Shown: positions 8,775 through 16,956, counted from the stretch's first letter. The stretch is DNA of 38,402 bases from Verrucomicrobiota bacterium (GCA_034440155.1 JAWXBN010000032.1:1-38402); one strand, 5' to 3'. Program-made: numbers and translations. Notes: generated from the sequence alone by a model not told the origin.

Positions 8775-9794
8775 ATGCCAGTTCGTTTAGGTCGTTTTGA
8801 GATGCCGAAGCGTCTCGTTAAAGATGAAGAAAATCCTTCAGAAAATTATGCCAAGTTTGTCGCGGAGCCCTTTGAGGCTGGATATGGGCATACGATAGGA
8901 AACTCACTCAGACGTGTTCTCTTGTCTTCTCTGGAAGGAGCTTCAATTGTAAATGCAAAGATTGAAGGAGCTCAGCATGAGTTCTGTACAGTTCCCGGAG
9001 TGGTAGAGGATGTAGTCGAGATCATTATGAACCTTAAAAAAGTTCTATTTTTGATCCATGACCGTGAAACTAAGAAAGTAACGATTTCCGTAAATAAGGA
9101 TGGAGAAGTGACTGCTGCGGACTTCCAATGCCCCTCTAATATCGAGGTCGTTAATCCTCACCAACATATTTGCACACTCGACCGTAAACAAAAATTTGAA
9201 GCAGAGTTTGAGGTTAGTGTCGGACGTGGGTACATGAGTGCGGATGAAAACAAATTTCCGGATATGGCGATTGGGGTTATTCCTGTAGATGCGCTTTTTT
9301 CACCCGTACGTAAAGTAAAGTACAGTGTTGAAAATTGCCGTGTCGGACAACGGACAGATTATGACAAGTTAATTGTGGAGGTGTGGACTGATGGACGTAT
9401 TACACCTGAAGATGCTTTAACACAATCATCGGCAATTCTCAGACATCACTTGGATGTGTTTGTTGATTATAATAATACCGAAATTGAATTTGAAGAAGCG
9501 TCAGCTCCTGCATCTGAAGAAGAAAATAAACTCAAGAAGATACTCATGATGAGTGTTAACGAGATTGAACTCTCAGTGCGTGCTGCAAATTGCCTTAATA
9601 ATGCCAATATTACAACTGTTGGCCAATTAGCCATGAAGTCTGAGGCTGAAATGCTCAAGTACCGTAACTTCGGTAAAAAATCCTTGAATGAAATCAAGGA
9701 TAAACTCAAAGAGCTCCAATTAGGATTGGGAATGAAATTTGACAACTCTCTTGTTGAAGCGATTAATGCGGCGACAATGGGGCAACAACGATAA
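8775..9794 (+). CDS. rpoA: DNA-directed RNA polymerase alpha subunit
   Basis: The 339-residue alpha subunit has both domains. The N-terminal dimerisation domain contains FEAGYGHTIGNSLRRVLLSSLEGA and PGVVEDVVEIIMNLK. The C-terminal domain (from about residue 255) contains LSVRAANCLNNANITTVGQL and YRNFGKKSLNEIKDKL, the part that binds UP elements and activators. A Glu/Ser-rich linker joins them. AAAGGAG before the ATG is a strong ribosome-binding site. Confidence 0.98.
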   Translation: MPVRLGRFEMPKRLVKDEENPSENYAKFVAEPFEAGYGHTIGNSLRRVLLSSLEGASIVNAKIEGAQHEFCTVPGVVEDVVEIIMNLKKVLFLIHDRETKKVTISVNKDGEVTAADFQCPSNIEVVNPHQHICTLDRKQKFEAEFEVSVGRGYMSADENKFPDMAIGVIPVDALFSPVRKVKYSVENCRVGQRTDYDKLIVEVWTDGRITPEDALTQSSAILRHHLDVFVDYNNTEIEFEEASAPASEEENKLKKILMMSVNEIELSVRAANCLNNANITTVGQLAMKSEAEMLKYRNFGKKSLNEIKDKLKELQLGLGMKFDNSLVEAINAATMGQQR

Positions 9795-9812
9795 ATTTAA
9801 GCAGGTAAAGTT

Positions 9813-10256
9813 ATGAGACATCGCATAGGAACGGCCCGCTTGGGGCGTAAATCCAAGCATCGTGAAGCCATGCTGGCAAATATGATTGCCAGTTTGATCG
9901 AGCACGGTCGCATTAAAACAACACTCGCCAAGGCAAAAGCAGCAAAACCACTTGCTGAACGTCTAGTCACAATGGCTAAAAAGGGTACGCTCCATAGCCG
10001 ACGTGTTGCTGTGAGCAGGCTTCAAGGAAAAGAAAAGATTGTAGCTAAGCTCTTCACAGAAGTAGCACCAAAACAAGCTGATCGTAAAGGTGGATATACC
10101 CGTATCATCAAAATAGGGCCGCGTAATAGTGATGCTTCAGAGATGGCCTTTCTTGAGTTTGTTGAGCCAGCAGGAGTTGCTGCTTCTGATATCGATCCTT
10201 TGAAGGAAATTGAGAAGAAATCTAAAACAGCTCCTAAATCAGACGACTCCAAGTAA
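9813..10256 (+). CDS. rplQ: 50S ribosomal protein L17 with C-terminal extension
   Basis: The first ~117 residues are standard L17 (MRHRIGTARLGRKSKHREAMLANM..., later GGYTRIIKIGPRNSDASEMAFLEFV). About 30 further residues rich in Ser, Lys and Asp follow, so the total is 147. L17 sits close to the exit tunnel. It is the last gene of the operon, and a strong terminator follows eight bases after its stop. Confidence 0.97.
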   Translation: MRHRIGTARLGRKSKHREAMLANMIASLIEHGRIKTTLAKAKAAKPLAERLVTMAKKGTLHSRRVAVSRLQGKEKIVAKLFTEVAPKQADRKGGYTRIIKIGPRNSDASEMAFLEFVEPAGVAASDIDPLKEIEKKSKTAPKSDDSK

Positions 10257-10264
10257 TTTACTTC

Positions 10265-10302
10265 AAACCGCTGTAATCTAGACGGGGTTATAGCGGTTTT
10301 TT
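10265..10302 (+). terminator. Intrinsic terminator of the ribosomal operon
   Basis: A 13-bp stem with two G-U pairs (10266-10278 with 10286-10298), a 7-base loop and an immediate TTTT run form a classical rho-independent terminator right after rplQ. Confidence 0.9.
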
Positions 10303-10344
10303 CAAATTGCCCTGGATGACCATTAGTGTTAACTTACTATTAAT

Positions 10345-10420
<76 letters not shown>

Positions 10421-10509
10421 TATTTATACTGAACTCACCTGATAGTCTGTAGTCCATTCTGCATTAGAGCTTGATTTATCAGGATGATTTAATATTAATT
10501 GACTTCTAC

Positions 10510-10585
10510 GGATGCGTAGCTCAGTCGGTAGAGCAGTTGACTCTTAATCAATTGGTCCCTGGTTCGAACCCAGGCGCATCCACCA
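10510..10585 (+). tRNA. tRNA-Lys (CUU anticodon)
   Basis: A 76-base cloverleaf with perfect acceptor pairing GGATGCG/CGCATCC and encoded ACCA end. The anticodon loop CTCTTAA gives CUU. The D arm and TTCGAAC T-loop are normal. It lies 89 bases after the first tRNA and is followed by an intrinsic terminator. Confidence 0.96.
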
Positions 10586-10594
10586 TTTTTTTTT

Positions 10595-10635
10595 AAACCC
10601 CTCTTAATAATCCTATTGATGAGGGGTTTTTCTTT
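10595..10635 (+). terminator. Terminator after tRNA-Lys
   Basis: AAACCCCTC (10595-10603) pairs with GAGGGGTTT (10621-10629) and is followed by a T-rich tail TTCTTTT. The position nine bases after the tRNA fits a rho-independent terminator for the tRNA transcript. Confidence 0.85.
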
Positions 10636-10642
10636 TAGCAAT

Positions 10643-10668
10643 AAAAAGGCCCCGTATATTACGGGGCC
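10643..10668 (-). terminator. Terminator of the mtaC transcript
   Basis: GGCCCCGTA and TACGGGGCC (10648-10668) form a perfect 9-bp stem with a 3-base loop. On the - strand it is followed by TTTTT (complement of 10643-10647). It lies 70 bases beyond the end of the corrinoid-protein gene and so should end that leftward transcript. Confidence 0.85.
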
Positions 10669-10738
10669 AAATCTATACTTAATTTTGTCTACCAAACGAT
10701 TCAACCCTTCATTTAAATAGAGTTAATCGTATCTGATA

Positions 10739-11374
10739 TTATTTTGCAGCCAATTTACGGGCAAGTGACACAGCAGAGCTTGCATTATCACTATAACCGT
10801 CAGCGCCTATTTCGTCAGAGTACTGTTGGGTAACAGGTGCTCCGCCGATCATGATTTTCACCTTGGCACGGTCTCCTGAGGCCTTAAAGGCATCGATAGT
10901 TGTTTTCATAGCAGGCATCGTCGTTGTCAGGAGTGCTGAAAGGGCGACGATATTAATATTCTTTTCCTTGATGGCCTGGATGAATTTCTCCGGGGAGACA
11001 TCAACACCGAGGTCTGTGACTTCAAATCCACCACCTTCAAGCATTGCTGATACCAGGTTTTTACCGATATCATGAAGATCGCCCTTTACAGTACCGATGA
11101 GAACTCGTCCGATGGGTTCTGTTCCTTTAGCAGCCAAAAGAGGTTTGATCAGTTCGAGACAACCTTTCATGGCACGTGCAGCAATCAGGAGTTCTGGAAC
11201 GAAGTATTCATTTGCCTCAAAGCGACGGCCGACTTCATCCATGGCTTTAATCATGTATTCATTCACGAGTAGCTCGGGATCTGCTCCTTCAGCAAGAGCC
11301 TCCTGAGTGATTATTTTAGCTGCTTTTGCATTACCTTCTACGACTGAGTCATAGAGTTTAGCGAGGTCTGCCAT
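10739..11374 (-). CDS. mtaC: Corrinoid protein of a methyltransferase system (MtaC-like)
   Basis: The 211-residue protein has an N-terminal helical cap (about 1-85) and a Rossmann B12-binding domain. The cobalt-ligating motif GDLHDIG has His101. Downstream are SALL (S146) and GG (177-178), which hold the nucleotide tail of base-off cobalamin. Such proteins carry a methyl group between a substrate methyltransferase and an acceptor methyltransferase. AAGGAG precedes the ATG. The gene reads away from mtaB, with araC between them. The sequence alone does not separate MtaC from MtbC/MttC types; the neighbouring MtaB favours methanol. Confidence 0.88.
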   Translation of the reverse strand: MADLAKLYDSVVEGNAKAAKIITQEALAEGADPELLVNEYMIKAMDEVGRRFEANEYFVPELLIAARAMKGCLELIKPLLAAKGTEPIGRVLIGTVKGDLHDIGKNLVSAMLEGGGFEVTDLGVDVSPEKFIQAIKEKNINIVALSALLTTTMPAMKTTIDAFKASGDRAKVKIMIGGAPVTQQYSDEIGADGYSDNASSAVSLARKLAAK

Positions 11375-11422
11375 ATGTTTGTCTCCTTGCGGATGGTATT
11401 CGTTTTTGTTTGGTTATATTGT

Positions 11423-11437
11423 TTTGTGATTCACAAA
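11423..11437. promoter_or_regulatory. Perfect palindrome upstream of mtaC
   Basis: TTTGTGA and TCACAAA flank a single central T, a 15-bp perfect dyad about 50 bases upstream of the mtaC start. The position fits an operator or activator site. The arms resemble CRP/FNR half-sites, but the spacing of one base does not fit those families (six or four). Confidence 0.45.
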
Positions 11438-11459
11438 GGCGTTGTGCCTTCTATGAGTG

Positions 11460-11468
11460 TGATACTAT
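11460..11468 (+). promoter_or_regulatory. TGATACTAT word, copy 1 (upstream of mtaC)
   Basis: The 9-mer TGATACTAT occurs here in the araC-mtaC spacer. It recurs at 12438-12446 between araC and mtaB, so it is a candidate binding element for the AraC-type regulator encoded between the two sites. A nearby hairpin at 11491-11509 (CATTAAA/TTTAATG, 5-base loop) may belong to the end of the araC transcript. Confidence 0.35.
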
Positions 11469-11526
11469 TTCATACATTAAAAAAGAGCATCATTAAAAAA
11501 TGTTTAATGAGTCCTGATAAGGAGAT

Positions 11527-12438
11527 TTAAGAGCGTTTTCCTCTGAATTCACTTGGAGTCAATGTGGTATAGCGTTGGAAGACTGTTGCAAAATATTGGG
11601 AAGACGAAAAACCGAGGTTTATAGCGATATTTGTGATAGAATCTTTATTTTGCGAAAGAAGCTTTTTGCCTTGTTCGAGTTTCCGACGCAAAACGTATTC
11701 AGCAGGGGGAAACCCTGTTTCTTCTTTAAATCTCGCCTTAAAACGTGAAACGGAAAGATTAGCGATGACGGCTAACTCTGGCACGGAGAGGGGATCATAG
11801 AGGTGTTCATGGATGTATTGGATGGAATCAAGGATCTTGTCGGATTGTAGATAGGGTTCGAATTCTTCGGCGGCTTCCACTACTTTCAGGAGGAAGGACA
11901 TAATATAATGGGCGACCATCATCCGTTTTGTGTGGATGTCACCATTTTTAAAATTACCGATAGCGGCATCTAAATATTCATTTAAGCTTTCGGGCACCTT
12001 GAAATGTTGATGTTTGGCATTTAACAGCCTTTTTATGAGCTTTTGCCCATCAATTAGTCGCGGACAGAATATTTGATTTTTTTTATTAATGGGGATTTGT
12101 AACCAGTAGAGCAGTCCTTTTTCTTCGGGCTGTCCGGCAGTGCTATGGGGCTGATCAGGTAAAATAACTAATGCATCTGATCCGAAAAGAAACCGTTTGA
12201 CGCCTTCGGTTTCAAATATTTGTTTTCCACGGGCCAGATATATAATCTCGATTAGGTCCTTATGCTTGTCTCTTTGGAGCGGTGGTTGGGAGGTGTTATA
12301 CTCATAACGACCGAGTAATTTGACTTCTTTGAGGCCCAGCCTAGAGAAATGACAAACCGTGCGGGTGGGGTTCGGATTTTTATCCATGTATGATTCTGTA
12401 CTGTAGGACAAGAATGAAAGCAAACCTTTTTCAAACAT
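11527..12438 (-). CDS. AraC-family transcriptional regulator
   Basis: The protein has 303 residues. The N-terminal ~150 form a cupin-type sensor region (YLARGKQIFETEGVKRFLFG...DALVILPDQPHSTAG is typical). The last ~100 residues carry two helix-turn-helix units: LSVPELAVIANLSVSRFKARFKEETG and the signature IAINLGFSSSQYFATVFQRYTTLTPSEFR. The start at 12438 has CAGGA ten bases upstream on its strand. It lies between mtaC (same strand, 152 bases on) and mtaB (divergent), so it probably controls the methyltransferase genes in response to the methyl donor or a derived signal. The inducer cannot be read from sequence. Confidence 0.93.
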   Translation of the reverse strand: MFEKGLLSFLSYSTESYMDKNPNPTRTVCHFSRLGLKEVKLLGRYEYNTSQPPLQRDKHKDLIEIIYLARGKQIFETEGVKRFLFGSDALVILPDQPHSTAGQPEEKGLLYWLQIPINKKNQIFCPRLIDGQKLIKRLLNAKHQHFKVPESLNEYLDAAIGNFKNGDIHTKRMMVAHYIMSFLLKVVEAAEEFEPYLQSDKILDSIQYIHEHLYDPLSVPELAVIANLSVSRFKARFKEETGFPPAEYVLRRKLEQGKKLLSQNKDSITNIAINLGFSSSQYFATVFQRYTTLTPSEFRGKRS

Positions 12439-12446
12439 GATACTAT
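12438..12446 (+). promoter_or_regulatory. TGATACTAT word, copy 2 (araC-mtaB divergent region)
   Basis: This is the second exact copy of the 9-mer found upstream of mtaC, in the same orientation. It lies at the araC start codon, about 29 bases before the mtaB start. Binding here could both limit araC and activate mtaB. This is inference from position. Confidence 0.35.
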
Positions 12447-12474
12447 GATCCTGTTAAATCAACCAAGGAACCAG

Positions 12475-13860
12475 ATGACAAAATATACAGGTATGCAAGT
12501 AAACACGGTGGAGGATTTCACATATGGAAAATGTGTGAAGCCCGTAACAACAAAGAGGGGACTCGTGATCGGTGGAGGCACGGTTTATCCGGAATTAAAC
12601 TTCACACTACCAGCGATAAATATCGAAGACAGTACATGGCCCCAGATAAAAGGGCATTATCAGCAGATGATCACAGAAGCTTGTCAAAGGGCTGTTGAGC
12701 TATATGCACCAGGGCTAGTAGTAGAGTTTGAGACATTGCCTCCAATGACGATCAAACCAGAATGGGGCGCTGAAATTACGGGTATTCTCAGACAGACATT
12801 GGACACCTATTATGATAAGCATGGTTTATTGGGTGCTTTGCGTATTACACCTAATGATATCCGCGAACATGAAAGACCCCCCTATATGAGACAGGGGCAT
12901 CTTTGGGAAAATATGCTGAGCAGCTTTCACCAGTGTTGTGAAAAGGGTGCTGATTTTATCTCGATTGAATCGACGGGTGGAAAAGAAGTCAATGATGATG
13001 CGATGATTATGGGTGACCTTAAAATGGTTACATTTGCCCTTGGAGTCATGGCTTGCCGCGACATGAAATTCTTGTGGGAGCATATCGTTAGTATATGTAA
13101 CCAGCACGGAGTCATTCCTGCAGGAGACTCTGCTTGCGGATTTGGCAATACAGCGATGGTTCTCGCTGATAAAAGGTTTATTCCAAAAATCTGGTCTGCC
13201 ATTATTCGCGTAATGACGGTACCACGTACTTTGGTAGGTTACGAAGCAGGTGCCATTGGGCCGAGTAAGGATTGTGCTTATGAAGGGCCATATATAAAGG
13301 CGATCACTGGGTGTCCTATCTCGATGGAAGGTCGTGATGCCGCTTGTGCACACTTATCTCCCGTAGGGAATATATCCCAAGCGCTTGCCGATTTGTGGAG
13401 TAATGAATCCGTTCAGAATGTAAAGCTCTTGGGAGCCATGGCTCCGACGGTGTCATTGGAACAATTAGTCTTTACCACGCGATTCATGAATACTGCATCG
13501 AGCAAGGGTAAAGCTGTCAATAACCAGCTCCGGGATATCATGGTTGATTCGGATTGCTCCTATGATCCACAAGCCTATGTTTTGAGGCCTGATGTCGTTC
13601 TTAAACTCTCCAAAGAGATTATTAAAGAACCGACCCCGTACCTCCAGACAAGAAAAGCGGCTTTAGTGGTATTGCAGGAATTACGTGATGCTGCCGCCAA
13701 GAATTTATTCCCGATGAGTAAGATGGAACAAATTTGGCTGGATAAACTCTCAAAACAATCAGATCAATTGCCGGAAGACGAAAATGAGATGATTGCGGAT
13801 GTCATCGACGATATTGATCGTGATAAAGTCCGTCTTGAAGAGTACGGTATTAAGGGATAG
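12475..13860 (+). CDS. mtaB: Methanol:corrinoid protein methyltransferase (MtaB)
   Basis: This is a 461-residue zinc enzyme that activates methanol and methylates the Co(I) of a corrinoid protein. Long blocks match MtaB: EWGAEITGIL, ESTGGKEVNDDA, the PRTLVGYEAGAIGPSKDCAYE region, KAITGCPISMEGRDAACAH and LADLWSNESV. The zinc ligands known for the Methanosarcina enzyme (Glu164, Cys220, Cys269) correspond here to Glu165, Cys221 and Cys267. The ATG at 12475 is chosen because AAGGAA lies five bases upstream and it aligns with the family start; an in-frame ATG at 12445 would add ten residues. The gene is divergent from araC and followed by its own terminator. Confidence 0.93.
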   Translation: MTKYTGMQVNTVEDFTYGKCVKPVTTKRGLVIGGGTVYPELNFTLPAINIEDSTWPQIKGHYQQMITEACQRAVELYAPGLVVEFETLPPMTIKPEWGAEITGILRQTLDTYYDKHGLLGALRITPNDIREHERPPYMRQGHLWENMLSSFHQCCEKGADFISIESTGGKEVNDDAMIMGDLKMVTFALGVMACRDMKFLWEHIVSICNQHGVIPAGDSACGFGNTAMVLADKRFIPKIWSAIIRVMTVPRTLVGYEAGAIGPSKDCAYEGPYIKAITGCPISMEGRDAACAHLSPVGNISQALADLWSNESVQNVKLLGAMAPTVSLEQLVFTTRFMNTASSKGKAVNNQLRDIMVDSDCSYDPQAYVLRPDVVLKLSKEIIKEPTPYLQTRKAALVVLQELRDAAAKNLFPMSKMEQIWLDKLSKQSDQLPEDENEMIADVIDDIDRDKVRLEEYGIKG

Positions 13861-13889
13861 TTTTCTCCTTCCATATCACTGGTTTCCAC

Positions 13890-13915
13890 GCTGCAACTGG
13901 GGTTGCAGCTTTTTT
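13890..13915 (+). terminator. Terminator after mtaB
   Basis: GCTGCAAC (13890-13897) pairs perfectly with GTTGCAGC (13902-13909) over a TGGG loop, followed by six T residues. It separates mtaB from the next transcription unit. The remaining ~145 bases before the next gene hold no recognisable gene. Confidence 0.9.
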
Positions 13916-14060
13916 GTGTGCCTATGGATAGTAGTCGCAAGGCACTGGGCGAGTTTAAAATGGTCGTGAAGGTGTGAAAATGGTGGAACTTTGTCCTGAT
14001 TGACAGGTGATTTTTGTAGCAGACTCTTCACATTCCAGAGGCTATTGATAACATGTATTT

Positions 14061-15077
14061 ATGACATCAAAAGAACGAATTTTAGCAGTGCTCCGAGGTC
14101 AAAAGCCTGACCGGATTCCGAATATGACGATCACTATGATGTTCGCATGTGATCAAATCGGGGCGAAATATTATGATTATGCGATGGATCACCGGGTGAT
14201 CGTTGAGGCCCAGATAAAAACGGCGGAGAAATTCAAAATCGATCATCTTTGCTCCATGACAGATCCTGCGCGTGAGTCGGCTGATTGTGGTGCTCATGTG
14301 AAATATTACGATAATCAACCACCTGCTATTGACGAATCTGATGCGTTACTTTTAGACAAGACTAAATTGATTAAACTAAAAATCCCCGATCCACTAGGTG
14401 GAGGAAGAATGCATGACCGGGTGAAAGGTGTGGAATTATATAAAAAGCTGTCCGGGGATTCACGAATGATCGAAGGTTGGGTGGAGGGGCCCTGTGCTGA
14501 GGGGGCTGATCTAAGGGGGATCAATAACCTGATGATGGATTTTATGGACGACCCGCAATTTGTTCAGGACTTGTTTGCTTTTAATGTCGAGATGGCCATC
14601 CGTTTTGCTAAAGTGCAGGTGGAGGCCGGTGCTGATTATATCGGTATTGGTGATGCGGCCGCATCATTAGTCGGGCCCAGGATTTATGAGGAGTTCGTTT
14701 TTCCTTATGAGAAAAAATTAGTGGATGCTATCCACGAAATGGGGTTGCCAGTGCGCTTACATATCTGTGGTAATACCCAACGCATACTGGCTGGAATAGC
14801 ACGACTGGGAGTGGATATTTTTGATTTAGATTATTGTGTGCCGATGAATAAAGCCAGAGAGTTAATGGGACCCAAACAAGTTATTTTCGGGAATATTGAT
14901 CCAGTCAGGCAAATGAGAAATAGTACTCCGGAAAAGGTGTATGAGGATATTAAGTTATGCCATGAGCAGGCAGGCCAAAACTATGTGATCGGGGGGGGGT
15001 GTGAAGTACCTCGCGATACCCCGCAAGCATGCCTCATGGCATTGGCGGATTATGCGGATAATGCCGTTATAGAATGA
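14061..15077 (+). CDS. MtaA/UroD-family cobamide methyltransferase (first copy)
   Basis: A 338-residue uroporphyrinogen decarboxylase-fold protein of the MtaA/MtbA/CmuA branch. The N-terminal SKERILAVLRGQKPDRIP is typical. The zinc motif of thiol or folate methyltransferases is present as His234-x-Cys236 (RLHICGNT) and Cys314 (GGGCEVP). In methanogens MtaA moves the methyl group from corrinoid protein to coenzyme M; a bacterium would more likely use tetrahydrofolate. Nine consecutive G at 14991-14999 encode the three glycines just before Cys314. It heads the second + strand unit of the cluster and lacks a clear ribosome-binding site. Confidence 0.85.
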   Translation: MTSKERILAVLRGQKPDRIPNMTITMMFACDQIGAKYYDYAMDHRVIVEAQIKTAEKFKIDHLCSMTDPARESADCGAHVKYYDNQPPAIDESDALLLDKTKLIKLKIPDPLGGGRMHDRVKGVELYKKLSGDSRMIEGWVEGPCAEGADLRGINNLMMDFMDDPQFVQDLFAFNVEMAIRFAKVQVEAGADYIGIGDAAASLVGPRIYEEFVFPYEKKLVDAIHEMGLPVRLHICGNTQRILAGIARLGVDIFDLDYCVPMNKARELMGPKQVIFGNIDPVRQMRNSTPEKVYEDIKLCHEQAGQNYVIGGGCEVPRDTPQACLMALADYADNAVIE

Positions 15078-15174
15078 GGAGTTAAGAGGAAAATACTCCC
15101 CTTTGTATGGAATTATACTGCATTTCACATAGTCATTTTTAGGCAATGAGAGTTATGTGATATGAAAATCCCCT

Positions 15175-15921
15175 ATGAAAAAATATAAATTAATCAGTTG
15201 TGAAGTATTCTACCGTGAAGTCTGCTGGGTTGTATCCCGATCGTGTAACCAGATAGATATCGAGTTCCTTCCCAAGGGGTTACATGATCTTGGCTGCCAT
15301 AAAATGTTTCAAGAGGTTAATAAGATAATTTCAGCGGTGGATAATGATAAATATGACGCTGTCCTTCTCGCTTATGGCCTCTGTAACAATGGGTTAGTCG
15401 GGGCGGCAGCCCGGAAAATTCCTTTGGTCATGCCACGTGCACACGATTGCATTACGGTTTTTTTAGGCAATAAAGAGCGTTATCTCGAGTATTTTCAAAA
15501 TAATCCCGGGAGCTATTTTAAAACCTCAGGCTGGATGGAAAGGGGCAAGGGGGACCAGATGGATTCACAAATGTCCATCCAAAGCAGTAACGGGATGGAT
15601 AAAACGTATGAAGAAATGGTGGAGAAATACGGAGAGGAAAATGCGAAATTCCTTTATGAAGAACTCTGCGAGCACACAAAGAACTATGGGCAAATGACCT
15701 ACATTCACATGGGGATCGAGCCAGGGAATCAATTTGAGAACATGGCCCGCGACCAAGCAACTGAAAAGAACTGGAAATTCGAGAAGATACAAGGCGATTT
15801 ATCCTTGCTGCAACGCCTCGTGGACGGGCAATGGAGTGAACATGAGTTTTTAGTTTTGGAGCCGGGACAGAAAATCGCCCCGAGCTACAATGAATCAATC
15901 ATTAAAGCTGAAAAGGTCTAA
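15175..15921 (+). CDS. DUF1638 protein associated with corrinoid methyltransferases
   Basis: The 248-residue protein belongs to the uncharacterised DUF1638 family, recognised by conserved Cys9 (LISCEVFYRE), YGLCNNGLVG with Cys70, and PRAHDCIT with His90 and Cys92. These spaced Cys/His residues could form a metal or corrinoid site, but this has not been seen directly. It lies between two MtaA-like genes and its stop is immediately followed by the ATG of the second, so they are almost surely co-translated. The role is unknown; handling of the corrinoid or the methyl acceptor is a reasonable guess from context. Confidence 0.8.
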   Translation: MKKYKLISCEVFYREVCWVVSRSCNQIDIEFLPKGLHDLGCHKMFQEVNKIISAVDNDKYDAVLLAYGLCNNGLVGAAARKIPLVMPRAHDCITVFLGNKERYLEYFQNNPGSYFKTSGWMERGKGDQMDSQMSIQSSNGMDKTYEEMVEKYGEENAKFLYEELCEHTKNYGQMTYIHMGIEPGNQFENMARDQATEKNWKFEKIQGDLSLLQRLVDGQWSEHEFLVLEPGQKIAPSYNESIIKAEKV

Positions 15922-16956
15922 ATGAACTCACTTGAAAGAATCCAATCTGTCATGACAGGACAGATCCCTGATCGTGTGCCGGTTTGCCTGCATAATTTCT
16001 TATTGGCCTGCCATGAGGCCGGGATTCCTGTGGATCAATACCGCCTCAATGCTCGCTTGATTGCTGAGGTTCATCTAAAAGCATTGGAAAAATACGAATA
16101 TGATTGTGTCTTGATTGATCTCGACACAACCATGGCCGCCGAGGCAATGGGAGCTGTATCCGAGGTCGCTCCGAATGGAGTAGGCAGTATCCACGGGACC
16201 TTGCTCCGCTCATTGGACGAAGTCAAAAAGTTGAAAGTATTAGACCCATACAAAGACGGTCGTATCCCGGTATTGCTGGAGTCTATTCATATCCTCAAGG
16301 AAAAGCTCGGGGGAGAATTTGCAATCAGGGGAAATTGTGACCAGGGGCCGTTTTCTCTCGCCGCACTCCTGCGGGGGATGAATGACTTCATGATGGACTT
16401 GGCCGATGATCCCGATCATCCCGCCATCCGTGATCTTCTGGAAATAACCTATCAAAGCCATCTGAAGATCCATGAGGCTGTCCATGCGGCGGGAGCCACC
16501 ATGACTTCCCTTGGGGATAGTGTTTCTGGCCCTGATGTCCTTTCACCAAAAATGTTTACTTCATTTGCGCGGGGTTATCATGAAAGGCTTTTGAAGGATT
16601 TATCTGATCGCGGTATATTTACCGTGATACACATTTGCGGGAATACGACCCGTATTTTGGAGCAACTTGCACAGTACCCATTTTGCGGATTTGAATTAGA
16701 TTACAAGACCGATTCCGCTAAGGCGAAAGACTTGGTCGGAAAAGACCATGTGTTACTCGGCAATATCGACCCGAGCTCGATTCTGGCATTTGGCACTCCA
16801 GAATCAGTGGCGGAGAAAACACGCGAATTGATTACGTTATGGAAGCCCGGTGGAAAATTTATCCTGAATGCTGGTTGCGCTATTAATGCAAATACACCCT
16901 CGGATAATCTTTTATCAATGATGAGAACCCTCAGGCAGGAAGGACTTTATGCATAA
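15922..16956 (+). CDS. MtaA/UroD-family cobamide methyltransferase (second copy)
   Basis: This 344-residue protein is a clear but distant paralogue of the gene at 14061, with MNSLERIQSVMTGQIPDRVP at the start. The zinc-binding set is His237-x-Cys239 (VIHICGNT) and Cys319 (LNAGCAI). The conserved LLGNIDP is also present. It begins directly after the DUF1638 stop and overlaps the next gene by eight bases. Two such proteins in one cluster suggest either two acceptors or donors, or division between methyl transfer to the carrier and transfer from a second substrate. Which one serves MtaC is not decided by sequence. Confidence 0.83.
   Translation: MNSLERIQSVMTGQIPDRVPVCLHNFLLACHEAGIPVDQYRLNARLIAEVHLKALEKYEYDCVLIDLDTTMAAEAMGAVSEVAPNGVGSIHGTLLRSLDEVKKLKVLDPYKDGRIPVLLESIHILKEKLGGEFAIRGNCDQGPFSLAALLRGMNDFMMDLADDPDHPAIRDLLEITYQSHLKIHEAVHAAGATMTSLGDSVSGPDVLSPKMFTSFARGYHERLLKDLSDRGIFTVIHICGNTTRILEQLAQYPFCGFELDYKTDSAKAKDLVGKDHVLLGNIDPSSILAFGTPESVAEKTRELITLWKPGGKFILNAGCAINANTPSDNLLSMMRTLRQEGLYA

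Noticed and set aside
10495-10704. 69-codon open frame on the - strand
   Set aside because: It is antisense to tRNA-Lys and its terminators and has no family resemblance.
11498-11509. Hairpin CATTAAA/TTTAATG as an araC terminator
   Set aside because: AT-only stem with no clear T-run on the - strand; too weak to call as a terminator.
13985-14011. GGAACTTT upstream of the first MtaA-like gene as another copy of the 16-mer/ECF promoter
   Set aside because: Only eight bases match the 16-mer and no consistent -10 element is at the right distance.
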